Below are positions 11,836-26,869 of a DNA stretch of 64,000 nucleotides, piece after piece. This stretch comes from Diphasiastrum complanatum (Eukaryota > Streptophyta > Lycopodiopsida > Lycopodiales > Lycopodiaceae): assembly GCA_029204225.1 (NCBI GenBank), contig CM055108.1, positions 14,968,722 through 15,032,721 on the forward strand, given 5' to 3'. Position 1 is the first letter of the stretch. Every line of letters begins with the position of its first letter. Made by a program: the position numbers and the translations under genes. A model generated the notes under the pieces. It was not told the origin of the DNA and did no database searches. It saw only the letters and a list, made by a program, of their open reading frames with translations.

Positions 11836-11838
11836 TTA

Positions 11839-12899
11839 GCATTCATTACTGGCATCATCACTTACTTGAGTCAGCATTTTTTATACCAAGTCATCTGCCC
11901 CATGGGGGCCTTTGCTTTCTTATGTGAAATAGGTAACGGTCTTTCTATTTTTCTCTCCAATGAGCGTTGAGTTTTTTGACAAATAAACATGCTCCAAGAC
12001 TGTGTGTGAAAACACTCTAAATAGGCAAAATGGACAATCTATAAATGAAACTATCCCATTTTTGCATGGAAAATGTACAATAATTTATTAATAGAATGTC
12101 TACACATAGCGCTAATTTGTTTTTGGCATAAGATGCCAAAGTTGCCAATAATGATAAATGAGCTTGAAAGAGCATAATATAATAAAGTGACGAATTGATG
12201 CTATGTTGATGAAGTTTAGCAAGCAAAAAGACCTACTGCTGTTTTATTGTAGATAATGTTCAATAGGCCATGTCGAAGAACAATAGTTATTGTTCCACTT
12301 GATTTGAAGCTAAAGACTTGCCCTAACTGCTTTGCAAGTAAATTTTTGGGAAGATCTAACTAGATGGATGCCGACGCATTACGGCTATTTACCAAATGCG
12401 ATTACGACCTGATTAGCTGTCCTACTGGATACTCGTTAATTGCGTTAGTATAAATAGTTGATCATCAAAGACTTCTCTACCCCTCTAACTCAGTTTTCTT
12501 ACAAAGTTTTACTAGAGTATTGCTATTCGCGCTTACTGCTTATCAGTGGAAGTGCATCAGACAGAGTTTTCAATCACTCAGAGATAGCTTAGAGTACGTG
12601 ATTTTGTCCGTTATTATTTTGTGCTCTCATCATCTGATTTGTACATGCTACTTACTGAATCAATTTATCTTCTTATTGCATTCAGTATCATGTCAGAATG
12701 TATGATTCTCTGTAGTTGTTTGTAACTGATAAATTTCTTATTATGTCTGATTTGTTGAATGCATCAACACTGCAATATTCAATACATCATTGTTTGGCTA
12801 CGAAATCACTTTAGTGCTAATGATTTCAAAGTTAGTTGCTAAAAGATTGAACATGACTTATGTCATTATAGCTTTGTTCAATTATTGATAGGCGTAGTC
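11839..12899. other. AT-rich stretch, possible Copia LTR at 12250-12750
   Basis: A TATA-like tataaata at about 12450 is followed by pyrimidine-rich sequence, and a Copia gag lies downstream in the plus direction. This would suit an LTR and leader. I could not fix TG...CA ends or a clear primer-binding site, so the LTR is only suggested. Confidence 0.3.
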
Positions 12900-13850
12900 A
12901 TGCACTAGGAAAGAAGGCTCATTTCGCTCTGCTCGATAGGTTGCTCATAGTCTTCGACTTAAGAATCACGTTAACCAGCTTAAGAATCTCTTGCAACAAA
13001 TAGTCGTTGTCGGATCAATCATCGACAATCAAGACACAATCATGACATTGCTTTCAAGCTTGCCCTCTACATACGAGAACTGGATGATGATCATATCGAC
13101 ACACTCAGATTTAACTCTCACTAGAATTATCGCTATGTTGCTGCAAGAAGACAATCGAAAAAGTCAAGACACCTCGTAGACTTCATCATCTCATGCTATA
13201 TATGTCAACAAAGGCACAAAACGACAGAAGAAGAAAAGCTCTAAGCAGTCCGCATCAAATCAGAAGCCTACGCAAAGTCAAGAGCAATTATCAAATCCAT
13301 AGTCGAAGAAGAAGATGTTTTGTAAGTATTGCAAACGCACTAATCATAAGATCCAGGATTGCAAGGTATTAAAACAAAGAATGTCAGCAAACAACCAGGT
13401 CAACAGGCGAATGCAATCATAGCATTTCTCGAACTCGACATGGACGAAGGAGCGTTTATGGTCAATGACCAAAAGGCACTATTCGATAATTCTTGGTTTC
13501 TGGATTCTGGAGCTACTCAACATATGACCAATCATCACGCACATTTTCACTCCTATACATCTTACAGTACTCGAAAATACATTCATCTTGACGCCGATAG
13601 CACACTATCAAAGGTGAAGGCACTGTAAGATTGATGTTCCAACATGATCAATTCAAACTACTATCAAATGTTTTGTATGTACCTAAACTCTCTACGAATT
13701 TATTATCAATAAGTAGAAATGTCTACTTAGGTCATAGGGTAGATGATCGATGCCGAATTATTGATAAGACAAATAAGATCCTTGCACTCGCAAGAGGCAT
13801 GGATACTTATATAGACTTGCACATTGTTATTCTGACACATATCTGTTAAT
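12900..13850 (+). pseudogene. Copia Gag-protease fragment
   Basis: Broken plus-strand frames give a Ty1/copia Gag tail: DTIMTLLSSLPSTYENW and LTRIIAMLLQED at 13030-13170. A zinc knuckle CKYCKRTNHKIQDC (CX2CX4HX4C) follows near 13320-13365. Next is the protease active site WFLDSGATQHMT near 13500. After a stop at 13627, LLSNVLYVPKLSTNLLSIS continues the protease/pre-integrase region to about 13850. Stops and frameshifts interrupt it several times. Integrase, RT and RNase H are absent. The knuckle and protease closely resemble the Copia element at 24130-26160, suggesting the same lineage. Confidence 0.85.
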
Positions 13851-14658
13851 AGCAGCAAGTTGTCCTTATATCTGATCGTAGTCAGTTTAAACAACTCTGC
13901 TCTTATTCTCCATTCTTCATACAAAATCTTTGTCTTGGCTTTCCATGCACAATTGGATGCCATTTCTCTCTAAAATAAAGATGAGAAATCCTCAATGCTG
14001 CTGAAAAATCAAGAGAAAAACTCTTCGCAGGAGGGAATCGGAAGATCGCTTGCAAAATGTGTTATGGTGATAGTAGAAAGGACATCAAGGAAAAGTGACG
14101 GAAGTGACAAGTAAGAGAGGTCTAAATCACTCTAAATTTGGGTGACGTCAGCGTAGGACAGCTAATATTCCTGGTGGTTATTATAACGAGAACATTAGTA
14201 ATAGGCATCCAACAATTGTCAATTGGAAAGATCGCAAAAAAAATGAAGGACCAAAAATCTTGAAGAAGGTCGAAAAATAACCGTTGGATCGGAAAATATA
14301 AAGGATCGGTTTTATTCAAATGTGTCCCGACCCAAAATCGATCGGATCAGTTCTAAAAAATATTTCGATCCATAAATTTCAATACGTAGTATAATATTTT
14401 TTGATTTATGAATTTTGATATTTCATCTTAAGGACATGAATTTGATCTTAGTCAATAAATTCGAGAATCCTAAAAATAAAATCCTACTTACATGAAGTCT
14501 CTCCTCCCCCTCAAGTAAGGAAACGTTCTCGTTGACTGAGAAGAGAATAATAATAAACTAAGAATAAAAAGAAAAAAAAATCTATAAATGTTCTCTTGGA
14601 AAAGCATAGATTTTGATTTGCTTACGTAAAACCAAGAGATTTATTCGCAAACTATTCA
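13851..14658. other. No gene seen
   Basis: AT-rich sequence between a Copia and a gypsy fragment. A short GATCGG/CCCGACC-rich patch near 14305-14360 weakly resembles part of the LTR at 26270-26350, but I could not align ends. Confidence 0.35.
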
Positions 14659-14880
14659 TTATGATTGGTGGTACTTCTTAATACGAGAGCCATTCACTCT
14701 TGTATCAAGTAGATTTCCTTCAAGATATGCCAGTTGGATCGAATTATTATAAAACACTTCAATGACTTTGTATGGCCCCATCCATCTTGTATGTAGTTTT
14801 CCTAGAAATTTCAAATGTCCATTATCATATAATAGTGCCAAGTATTCTAGACGTGTACCATATTGCTATTTTCTCTTTTT
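14659..14880 (-). pseudogene. Gypsy integrase C-terminal fragment
   Basis: The minus strand reads LALLYDNGHLKFLGKLHTRW, MGPYKVIEVFYNN, then DTRVNGSRIKKYHQS and a stop. This matches the end of non-chromodomain gypsy integrases ('LLF.SRLKLFPGKL.SRW.GPF.V..V' ... 'F.VNG.RLK.Y'). An LTR of a different gypsy element begins a few bases away at 14895, so this scrap was probably cut by that insertion. Confidence 0.75.
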
Positions 14881-14894
14881 CTGCACCAATAATA

Positions 14895-15412
14895 TAGGGA
14901 AGCTCCTTAGATCCTGCTTACAAATCCTAAACACAAAGGATAACACACTGTGGAGAAACCGCCCAACCAAGTAGAAGCATCCAATCAATCTCTAGAAGCC
15001 TCACCCCCAAGCCAAGGAACAAGAAGCATGAAAGTAGAGTGAGAGCATGGCAATGAATCAAGAACCATGATGAGGAGTAGGGCGAGTTTGGACCTCTTAT
15101 ATAGAGCCAAAAGCATCATGGGCACATAGTCATGCAAAGCCCTATGTTTCCTATACATAGATTCACCTAGAATAGAGTCCTATGGATGGACCAACTATTT
15201 ATAGAATTGCTATTGATAGCTCTACACATGCATACACTGTCTATACCTTGTCTAAACTCCATTTAGTGTGTTCTGGGCCTCACAAAGATATTAGTTACTT
15301 TCGAGTCACGTCCAGTATGACGTGGCATAACTAACAGCTTGTTCCACTGGAGTACCGTGTGTATCCAAGACTAGGAGTATACTGTATTCTATATACTGGT
15401 CATGGGCATAGC
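14895..15412 (-). repeat. Gypsy LTR (family B), minus strand, 3' LTR of the chromovirus
   Basis: The reverse complement of this stretch aligns with the plus-strand LTR at about 28819-29352. Shared blocks include tatactcctagtcttggata, ctgttagttatgccacgtca, actaatatctttgtgaggcc and gtaagcaggatct. On the minus strand it is preceded by a purine run (aaggagggaagaa, about 15425-15413) and begins TGCTATGCCC, as expected for a polypurine tract plus LTR start. The distal end near 14895 is approximate. Confidence 0.75.
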
Positions 15413-15429
15413 ATTCTTCCCTCCTTAAA

Positions 15430-16075
15430 CTCTTTCTATCCTTAAAAACTAAAATTCAAAAAATTCTTCTTTATGCTATCAACTCTCTCCCACGAATCAT
15501 AATCCTCAGTACGACCCTTCCACCAAATTAAACACTCAGAGATAGAACTTGTTTATCTTTGATTCTGAGCACTTTCTCAGGTTCCAAAGGTACACTAAGC
15601 GACAAATCTTCCAAATGGGATAAATCCTCATCCGATCCAACTGTATCACCATTATGTAGACTTAGTTTCAAACGACTTACATGAAACACTGAGTGTGCAG
15701 TCGATTTTCCTTGAAGATCGAGTTCATACTCCAAAGAACCAATTCTACGCACAATCCTGAAAGGTCCACAATAACGGGTAGACAGCTTATAATGCTTCCC
15801 TGTACGTAACGTCTTAGAATCTTTTAGAATCCTAAGATATACCCAGTCATCAACTTTAAAATCTCTTGGAGATCTCTTAAGATCAGCATAGTATTTAGCT
15901 CTATCCTAAGCACTTCGGATACTATCCTTAGCCACTTGCAACATTTCTTGCATATCATGCAAAAAATCAGCAACCTTCTGGATCTTAACAGACTTCATCT
16001 CAACATTTACTGGAGATCTAGGTTGAAAATTGTACATAAGCATAAAAGGACTGTAACCTATAGCAGTGGACAAAA
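15430..16075 (-). pseudogene. Gypsy chromovirus integrase tail with chromodomain
   Basis: On the minus strand from 16070 the frame reads TAIGYSPFMLMYNFQPRSP, FLHDMQEMLQVAKDSIRSA, a stop, then DRAKYYADLKRSPRDFKVDD. It continues as GKHYKLSTRYCGPFRIVRRI, GSLEYELDL and HSVFHVSRLK. This is the C-terminal integrase region of Ty3/gypsy. After PEKVLRIKD a frameshift leads to ECLIWWKGRTEDYDSWERV, a chromodomain core ('EYLVKWKG...ATWE'). This places the element among chromoviruses. It ends just before the 3' LTR. Integrase core, RT, RNase H and protease are missing; see the Gag entry. Confidence 0.85.
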
Positions 16076-16909
16076 TTTCATCATATGTCCAGGCTTCTTA
16101 CAGACAAAACATAAGTTCTCTCTTTTAGCCTTTTCCCGGGACATAGATTTCTTGAATCTCTTTTTCTTCGGCTTTCTGGGTTCCGATGCTGCTTGATCTA
16201 ATTCGTCAAAATATTTTGCTTGGTCTAGACCGCGCTTCTTAACCTTCTTGGTTTTCAAAGTGGTTGGAATATGCGCAAATTGCTTCCTGGATGACACCAC
16301 TGTGGAATCATATGCTTTCGCAATCCGAAACGCATCCTCAAGGCTTTGACGCACATTTCGCCTACATTCGTTCTGATAGTCGGCTGGCAAACCTATGACA
16401 AATTGCCATAATGCCAACTTCGCATCAAATGATGGAATCCTATTCCATAGGTCCATGAATTCGTGGATATAAGAGTCTAAACTCTTTGTACCCATCTTGT
16501 AGTTCACGAACTTTAGGTAGTAGTCCACGTCATCAGCAACTACGAAAGCTTTCTTGAAAACTTCCGCAAACGCATCCCAAGTAGTTGGCTTCACCGGTAA
16601 ATCTCGCCACCACGATGACGCTTTGTCGCGTAAGAACATCATGACACTTTCAATTTTCGTCTCATCAGAAACACCGTGCAGATTGAAGTAGCTACTCCAC
16701 TTGGCCAACCAATCCTCGACATGATCCTTCCTAGCACAAGCACGGTCACTCAGTGGATGACCCTTGTGGAGCCTCTGATTACCGCAATGGGTATTCATGA
16801 GAGAGCCTTTTTTGGGAGCATCGTCAACTGCGCTTCCACCCCTTGTTGTTGTTCGCACTGAACTTCCTATTCCCCCCGCCTCTAATGTTTCCCTCGTCTC
16901 TGCTTCCAC
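16072..16909 (-). pseudogene. Gypsy Gag, joined directly to the integrase tail
   Basis: An open frame of 283 codons. Residues around 60-200 hold the retrotransposon gag domain: WLAKWSSYFNLHGVSDETKI, FLRDKASSWWRDL, TWDAFAEVFKKAF and SLDSYIHEFMDLWNRIP. A Lys-rich linker and a zinc knuckle CFVCKKPGHMMKFC (CX2CX4HX4C) close it. At ttttgtccactgct (about 16075) the knuckle is followed at once, in another frame, by the integrase C-terminal region. Protease, RT, RNase H and integrase core have been deleted. The Gag frame is intact and could in principle serve as a non-autonomous element's product. The N-terminal 50 codons are doubtful, because a plus-strand element begins to overlap around 16800-16900. 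Confidence 0.8.
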
Positions 16910-18910
16910 TCAAGGAAAGTCTGTGACCATCGGGACTACCATTCCCATCACAGCTGCCCAGGCTGCCTCACCCCCGCACACCGAAGCTATATCACCAAAC
17001 ACGCAGTATTTCATGGATATGTTCGAGGATTCCGACCCCTTGGGGCCACTAAAGTTTTTGAAATGCCCCAGAGCCTTGCGCCCTTTGAACTCCAATCCCC
17101 TGGAATAGGATTCTAGCAAATCCATGACACTATTGTCGGTGTTGAGGATTCATGCCAGCCACTTCAAGTTGATGACAATCCGGCCACACTTCGGGTCAAC
17201 CAAGCTGCAAAATCACCAAAGCAGTTCGACGCCACCATGCCTGAGGGTTTTGAAAAAGAAGATGTTTTTGAAGAAGAAGAAGAAGTACCAACACCTACTT
17301 CACGCCAACCAAGGACAGTACCATCAGGTCCTCCTGCTATTGTCGTCTTTACGATAGTAGATTCTGGTGATGCTCTCGGTTTGGTCTCAAGCCTTGCGCA
17401 AGTGATCCAGTCTATGCTTGACAAGAAAAACGAAATGGAACAGAGAATTTCAGATCTGGGATCGGAAAACACTCTCATCAGCTAGAAAATTGTCCAGCTA
17501 GATAGAGAATTGAAGCTCCCAAGCAGCACGAAGACAAATCTGAAACTGAAAAGAAGATGACACACGTTGATCGCCTCGAAGGATACGTCAGCTCTCTACA
17601 AAATACCCCGACAACTACATAGGATCAGGTGGACAAGGCCATGCAAGATGCAAAGCAACAGGTGCAGCTGCTAAAAGGTCAATTGCAGATGGCGGAGCAG
17701 GATCGCACACGTCTCCAAGGTGAATTAGATGCGACCACCCTTGAGCATGATGCGTATCTTCAGATGCAAATACCAAATCATCCGGCCATTTTGACGGAGA
17801 TCGCGTATTTGTTCAAGAAAGTGGAAACGCACAAAGTGGCCCTTCAGGGATTCCAAGGCCGCTTTGACAGGTTGAAAGGAGCAGCTTCAACTGAGTTGAC
17901 AAAGGCTAAAAAAACCATCAGTGCCTATGAAAAAGTAGCCGCTCATGTGTTGGAAGTCGGACCACAAATTCCCGTACCGGTCATGACACAATTCTCCCCT
18001 ACGCGTCAAGGGGATGTACCAATGGATACAGGGCTGGATTCGGGCATGGACCAGGGGGGAGTTCCAGAAATACAAGAACAACCGCCAGTTTTATCAGTAG
18101 TGCAATCAGGTCCATCCTCATCAAGGACCACACCATTATTCAGAAGGCCCATCAGCGTCGAGGACCAGATCTAGAATTTCTTAAAGCAACATCCGCATGA
18201 GTCCTCGCGTGGTGGATGGGTGTCCTTCAATTCAAGACCTCCGAGATAGAGGCTGACAAAGAAGTGGACAAAATACATACATTGGGAGAGCAGCCGGCAT
18301 GGAGAATTACCGTTTTTGAGAAAACTCCGGAATCAATCAGGAGTTATGTGGCCAGCCCTCGTCAATTGCGGGTAGATCCCTATTTTGTGCCAATGCCGAG
18401 AAGGAATAAATGGAAAGATTTGGGATTGGCTATGGAAAAGATCACAATCCATATGCCCAATTGGCCATTATCCATCAGCCCTCTAGCTGGACAATATCAG
18501 AAGATTTTCACCGGGCCTTACAGGCATACCAGCGAGAGTATGTCCACTCTCCAGATATGACAATGCAACAATCGACACTGTTTGTGAAAGATTTAACTCT
18601 GTTGGCATCAGTGGCAACCAGATGGGACGATTGCCTTCATCCTTTGGCATTCGATCCAAATAAGCTGATGGCCTCAGAGAATATCAAAGATCAGTTGCTA
18701 GTTGCTCGTTTATATTTTCGTGCAACAATGATGGGAGGCTCCTGGGAATCTCGCTTCACATCTTGGACGACTTCAAAGTGGATTGCAGGAGCCCATCTTT
18801 GTTTTTTGTCCTATAATTTGGATTTTAATACTACCTGCCTCGACTTTATGGAGAAGGTGCAGTACCATTCAATAAAGATTCGGCGCAAGGCCAATAAAAG
18901 TCCTCAATAA
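16850..18910 (+). pseudogene. Decayed coiled-coil ORF preceding a gypsy 3' LTR
   Basis: Plus-strand frames chain together with frameshifts near 17105, 17520, 18190 and 18425 and stops at 17485, 17618 and 18172. The chain includes an acidic segment (EGFEKEDVFEEEEEVPTPTS). It then has a long helical region (QQVQLLKGQLQMAEQDRTRL, KVETHKVALQGFQGRFDRLK) with coiled-coil composition, and a Pro/Ser-rich linker. The C-terminal part contains QLRVDPYFVPMPRRNKW, DFHRALQAYQREYVHS and WTTSKWIAGAHL. It ends at 18910, about 50 bases before the LTR at 18961. Some Athila/Tat gypsy elements carry an additional ORF between pol and the 3' LTR, and the position fits that. I recognise no domain and see no signal peptide or membrane segment, so an envelope role is not supported. 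Confidence 0.55.
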
Positions 18911-18960
18911 CTGCATCTCATAGGTGTCGTAGGACCACCACCAGTTTTGGTGGGGGATAC

Positions 18961-19672
18961 TGTTGGAGGGTTTCCCGATTCCAAGGCAACCCTAACCCTA
19001 GTGAGAGGGATTTGGCACCCTGTGTGTGTGTAAGTCCAACCCAATGATCACATGATTAGTTACAAGTCAATAAAAGGACTTTAGGCCTTTTTGCGAGACT
19101 TTTAATGTCGCAGGGCCTAAATGTCAAGTTAGTGAATAAAGTTGGGTTTCCCTCCAATTTGGATGGTTCCCACTCTTTTTCAAATTTGAATAATTAGGGA
19201 GGTTTGAATAATTAGGGAGGCAGAAATGGACCAATAGGATTCAGAGGCCAGGGTTCTCCTCTCTATCATAAAAAAGGACCAACTCGAGTTCCTACACATG
19301 TTCATTTTCTCATTTCAATAAAGCATATTGGTTCTCTTCATAAATGGATTGATGAATATCCTTGCTCTCTATCACTTTTCCTCCATCTCTCATGCTTTCT
19401 TTGGATTTTGCTAATTGTTGGATTTGATTGTTATTGGGATTGCATGTTATTATACTTTTTATGAGAGAGAACGAGAGAGAGAGAAAGAGTAAGCTATCAT
19501 TGTTGTGGATGCGTAGTGTTAATGGATGTTAGAGTTAGAATTCATGTTGAAATCTGAACTATACTATCGCTCTCATGGGAACAAATCTATGCGTGACAAC
19601 TAACTCCGTCTCTTTGATGCTAGATTGACTAGATCTTGGATTCAATTTAGGCAAGGAAAGAAATCCACTGCA
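18961..19672 (+). repeat. Gypsy LTR family A, copy 1 (3' LTR)
   Basis: It begins TGTTGGAGGG and ends CCACTGCA. It follows a purine-rich tract (ggtggggga, 18950-18958), so it is a 3' LTR in plus orientation. It aligns along its whole length with the LTR at 29457-30194. Shared blocks include aaggcaaccctaaccctagt, ggactttaggcctttttgcg, gactagatcttggattca and ggcaaggaaagaaa. It carries a private 16-base tandem duplication (gaataattagggaggt, near 19186). Confidence 0.9.
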
Positions 19673-23589
<3,917 letters not shown>

Positions 23590-24084
23590 ATTCTTAATCT
23601 ATTGGTTGAGTCAAAAATTTAGATTTCGGAGTAGTTCCTAAAATGGATAGCCAATCACTCCAGGTGTATATGGTTATTGGTTATGCCTCGTCAGTCTGGG
23701 CTTGGCTTGTAAAGTGATTAATAATCATATGAGGGCCCAGACCTATAATTGGACATAGGAACACTTGCATGGTGTTTGACTGCTATAATGCAAAAATAGG
23801 AGGTTAATTGCTAATATAGACTACATAGGAATCCTAAGGGGAATATTCTCTCTTTGGAGAGAGAATACTTACCATGGAAACTCGCCCATCTTCCTATTGG
23901 AAATTTAGTTTCTTGAGCCATGATTCCTCCTCTCTCTTGCATTCATTCACCATGGTTGGGGGGCTAGATCCAGGACGGAACTCCATGAGGGATCTAGGAT
24001 TGGATGGGTGGTTTTGCTCCACAGGTGTCCTTTTGGTTGTTTTGCAACAGGATTTAGTTAGATCTTCATAAGGTGATTCTTACA
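23590..24084 (+). repeat. Degenerate LTR (family C), copy 1
   Basis: It aligns with the solo LTR at 62919-63407. Shared blocks include ggggctagatc, gagggatctaggattg, gggtggttttgctccaca and tagt-cctaaNatgg. It ends in cttaca, as the other copy does. The left end is approximate. It abuts a Copia gag whose first codons are missing, so it may have inserted there or be part of a rearranged element. Confidence 0.65.
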
Positions 24085-24129
24085 GGGGCACTCCTCGCCG
24101 ACGAGGGAAGACACACAAATCAGCCACAT

Positions 24130-25882
24130 AAGAGTTGTTCAGATTGCTAATGATGCATGGGACATCATAGCAATCCTCTACGATATCAACGACCTCACCT
24201 CCAAACTCCATTTAAGAAAGAGATTTTTCTCCCTGAGAATGATTGAGACAACAATTGTTTTGAGTCATCTCAACACTTTCCAAAATCTCATGGAGTAAAT
24301 GATTTCAACTGGTTAAGAAATACAAGACTCGGATGTTGTTATGACTCTATTATCGAGTCTACATGAAGCCTATGAAAATTGGGTAGTGGCAATTTTGATC
24401 CAAAAGAATTTAACTCTATCAAGAGTAATCTCACTTCTTCTACAAGAAGAAATCAGGAGATCAGCTTTTTCCTCAGACTTAGGATAAGATCCACAAGCAC
24501 TATATTCAGATCCAAAAAGAAGAGCAATATGCAGCCAGGGTCGAATTTTGGCTCAGGCTCAAATTTTGGCTCTAGGTCAAATTTTAGCTCTGGATCGAAT
24601 TTTGACTCAAGGTTGAATTCGAACACTTCATCCTTCCAACCAAAGCAGAAACTATTCTGCAAATACTGCAAAAAAGCTAGACATGAAATCAAGGACTGTA
24701 GAACTTTAAAATAAAACAATGAAAAGAAGAAGCAGTACCAACAACAAGCACATGAAACAACTTTTATGATCAAGGTTGGAGAACAACATGATATCGATTC
24801 TTGGTATCTTGACTCTGGAGCAACTCAACACATGACTCACCACAAAGACTGGTTCAATGACTATGAATTATACACCCACTCTCGAATTGTGCAACTTGGA
24901 GACAACTCATCTCACACAATCCAAGGTGAAGGAACAGTCATGATCAAATTTCAAAAGGGTGATGCTTCAATCAAATTAGTACTCTCCTTTGCAACTGCAG
25001 CAGATCTAGAAGTCCATCAAATGGATGTCCAGACCGTTTTCCTCAACGAGACCATTGAAGATGAAATTTTCATGTCATAACCTGAAGGATACGAGCTGAA
25101 GGGTAAGCAACACCCTATATCTAAAATACACAAGACATTCTATGGGCTGAAATAGTCATCCAGAGCCTGGTTCTAGGAAATAAATGCATTCCTTATTGAG
25201 AATGATTTTATTCTAAACTTAGTAGATTCAACTGTCTACTTCAAATTTGTATCGGATTTTCTCATCATCATCACTCTCTATGTTGATGATACTCTATTTT
25301 TCAATAATGATCTGATTTTGATGAAGGACACCAGATGCATGCTAGCCAAGGAGTACAAAATGATTGATATGGATTCAGCCCACTATTGTTTCGGAATTGA
25401 AAATTTTCGAATTCGACCCAACCGACTGTTATTTATCAACCAACAGAGATATCTCACCAACGCGGTAGAAAGATATGGAATGGCTAACTACAAACCAAGT
25501 CTATTTTCACTCGACCCAGGACTGAAGCTGTCAAGGGAACAATCTCCTCAAATTGAGGCAAAATAGGAAGAGATGAAGCAATATCTCTTCCACTCCATCA
25601 TTGGCTCACTAATGTATGTAATGATCTACACTCGACTAGACCTTGCATACCCAATCAGTTCACTCAGCTAGTTTTTATCAAATCTGGGTCTAATGCACTG
25701 GAAAGCACTCTTGAAAGTCACGAAGTAGATCCAAGCAACCTTGATAGCATTGTCATCAACCAAATTAGAATACATTGCTGCCATGAATGCTACTAAAGCG
25801 ACAATTTGGCTGAGACACCTGCTAGCAGAAATCGACCTTGCACAATCACATCCAACAATCATTTTCTATGACAATCAAAGCA

Positions 25883-25958
<76 letters not shown>

Positions 25959-26160
25959 CCGAGATTTCATTCATGAAGCAAGCATATCAAAATTAGGTAT
26001 TATTATTTAAGAGAGAAAGTGCAAATCAAGGAGGTATCACTAGTCTACTACAAGACATAATCGATGGCAGCAAATTATTTCACAAAAGCCCTATCAAACG
26101 AGCATCATTTCAGATTCAACGACATGTTCAATTTGAAGATCAAACTTTCCATGATCCACA
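24130..26160 (+). pseudogene. Copia element lacking integrase (Gag-PR-RT-RNase H)
   Basis: The gag region reads SKLHLRKRFFSLRMIE and VVMTLLSSLHEAYENW (24200-24385). Gly/Ser/Asn/Phe repeats follow (SGSNFGSRSNF) and then a zinc knuckle CKYCKKARHEIKDC near 24660. The protease motif WYLDSGATQHMT is at about 24805. Near 24985 the protease region runs without a break into RT sequence HQMDVQTVFLN, so the end of protease, the whole integrase and the start of RT are gone. RT continues through stops: SKIHKTFYGLK, LYVDDTLFF (catalytic YVDD) and IIGSLMYV. RNase H follows (LIALSSTKLEYIAAMNATKA, FYDNQSTISL). A 70-base CT tract interrupts the coding sequence, after which FTKALSNEHH ends it. Confidence 0.85.
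25886..25955 (+). repeat. (CT)n microsatellite inside Copia RNase H, 70 bp
   Basis: A perfect CT tract placed exactly after the DNQS motif of RNase H. It is read as Ser-Leu repeats in the element frame. Confidence 0.97.
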
Positions 26161-26162
26161 TT

Positions 26163-26670
26163 AAGGGGGAGTGTTGATTTTCAATGCTTAGCCTTAAATC
26201 CTTTTATTAATGAGCATCCTGAAAGTTGAAAACTGAAGGCTCAAGTTTTTCCTTAGCAAAATTTCTTTTGACCCTGGGTCGGGTCGGATCGGTTCAGATT
26301 TTTTCGACCCTGCACTAAATTTCCGACCCTAGATCGGATCGGGTCTAGATTTTTGACCCCGGAAAGTCCAACCCTCAGCATATTTATGACCCAGTGTATA
26401 TTTTTTTATCCTTTATATAAAATCTGACTCTATGTAATTTTTTGATACTGTCAATCTGACACAACGACTTCGCGTTGGAAGTTCACCTACTTTATACATG
26501 CATTTATGGCATAAAGGTTGTAATTAATATAGAAGATAACATTCAATGCGAGATAGTTGTAGATATTTTCAGTATATCTAATTCTAGATTCAGAAATATT
26601 CTAATATTCAGACACTTTTGATGATTGTAATCTATCAATTAGATCAATCTGTATCAGCGTTATCACGCAC
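26163..26670 (+). repeat. Copia polypurine tract and 3' LTR
   Basis: The purine tract aaggggga (26163-26170) is followed by gTGTTGATTTTC, the usual Copia polypurine tract plus LTR start at 26172. The LTR body contains repeated gggtcggatcgg/gaccctagatcggatcgg blocks. The right end near 26670 is a guess. No matching 5' LTR was found upstream of the element. Confidence 0.6.
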
Positions 26671-26869
26671 AACAAGCTAAAGTAATAACTTCATGCAATT
26701 GTACTCATTAGTTGATAATAATCAAGGTGCAATTTGTCCTATTGTTGTTATTGGTCATTACACATTTGTTTGAATCCATCGTCTGAACTATTTTGCTACT
26801 AAATGTTGCATTTTCGATCCACTCATCTAGCTCGCTCCCAGCTTCCACACAACCCACTGATTTCCGACA
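26671..26869. other. Spacer between Copia LTR and gypsy fragment
   Basis: No feature seen. Confidence 0.3.

Noticed and set aside
14305-14360. LTR copy related to 26172-26670
   Set aside because: Only a GATCGG/CCCGACC-rich patch is shared; no alignable flanks or ends.
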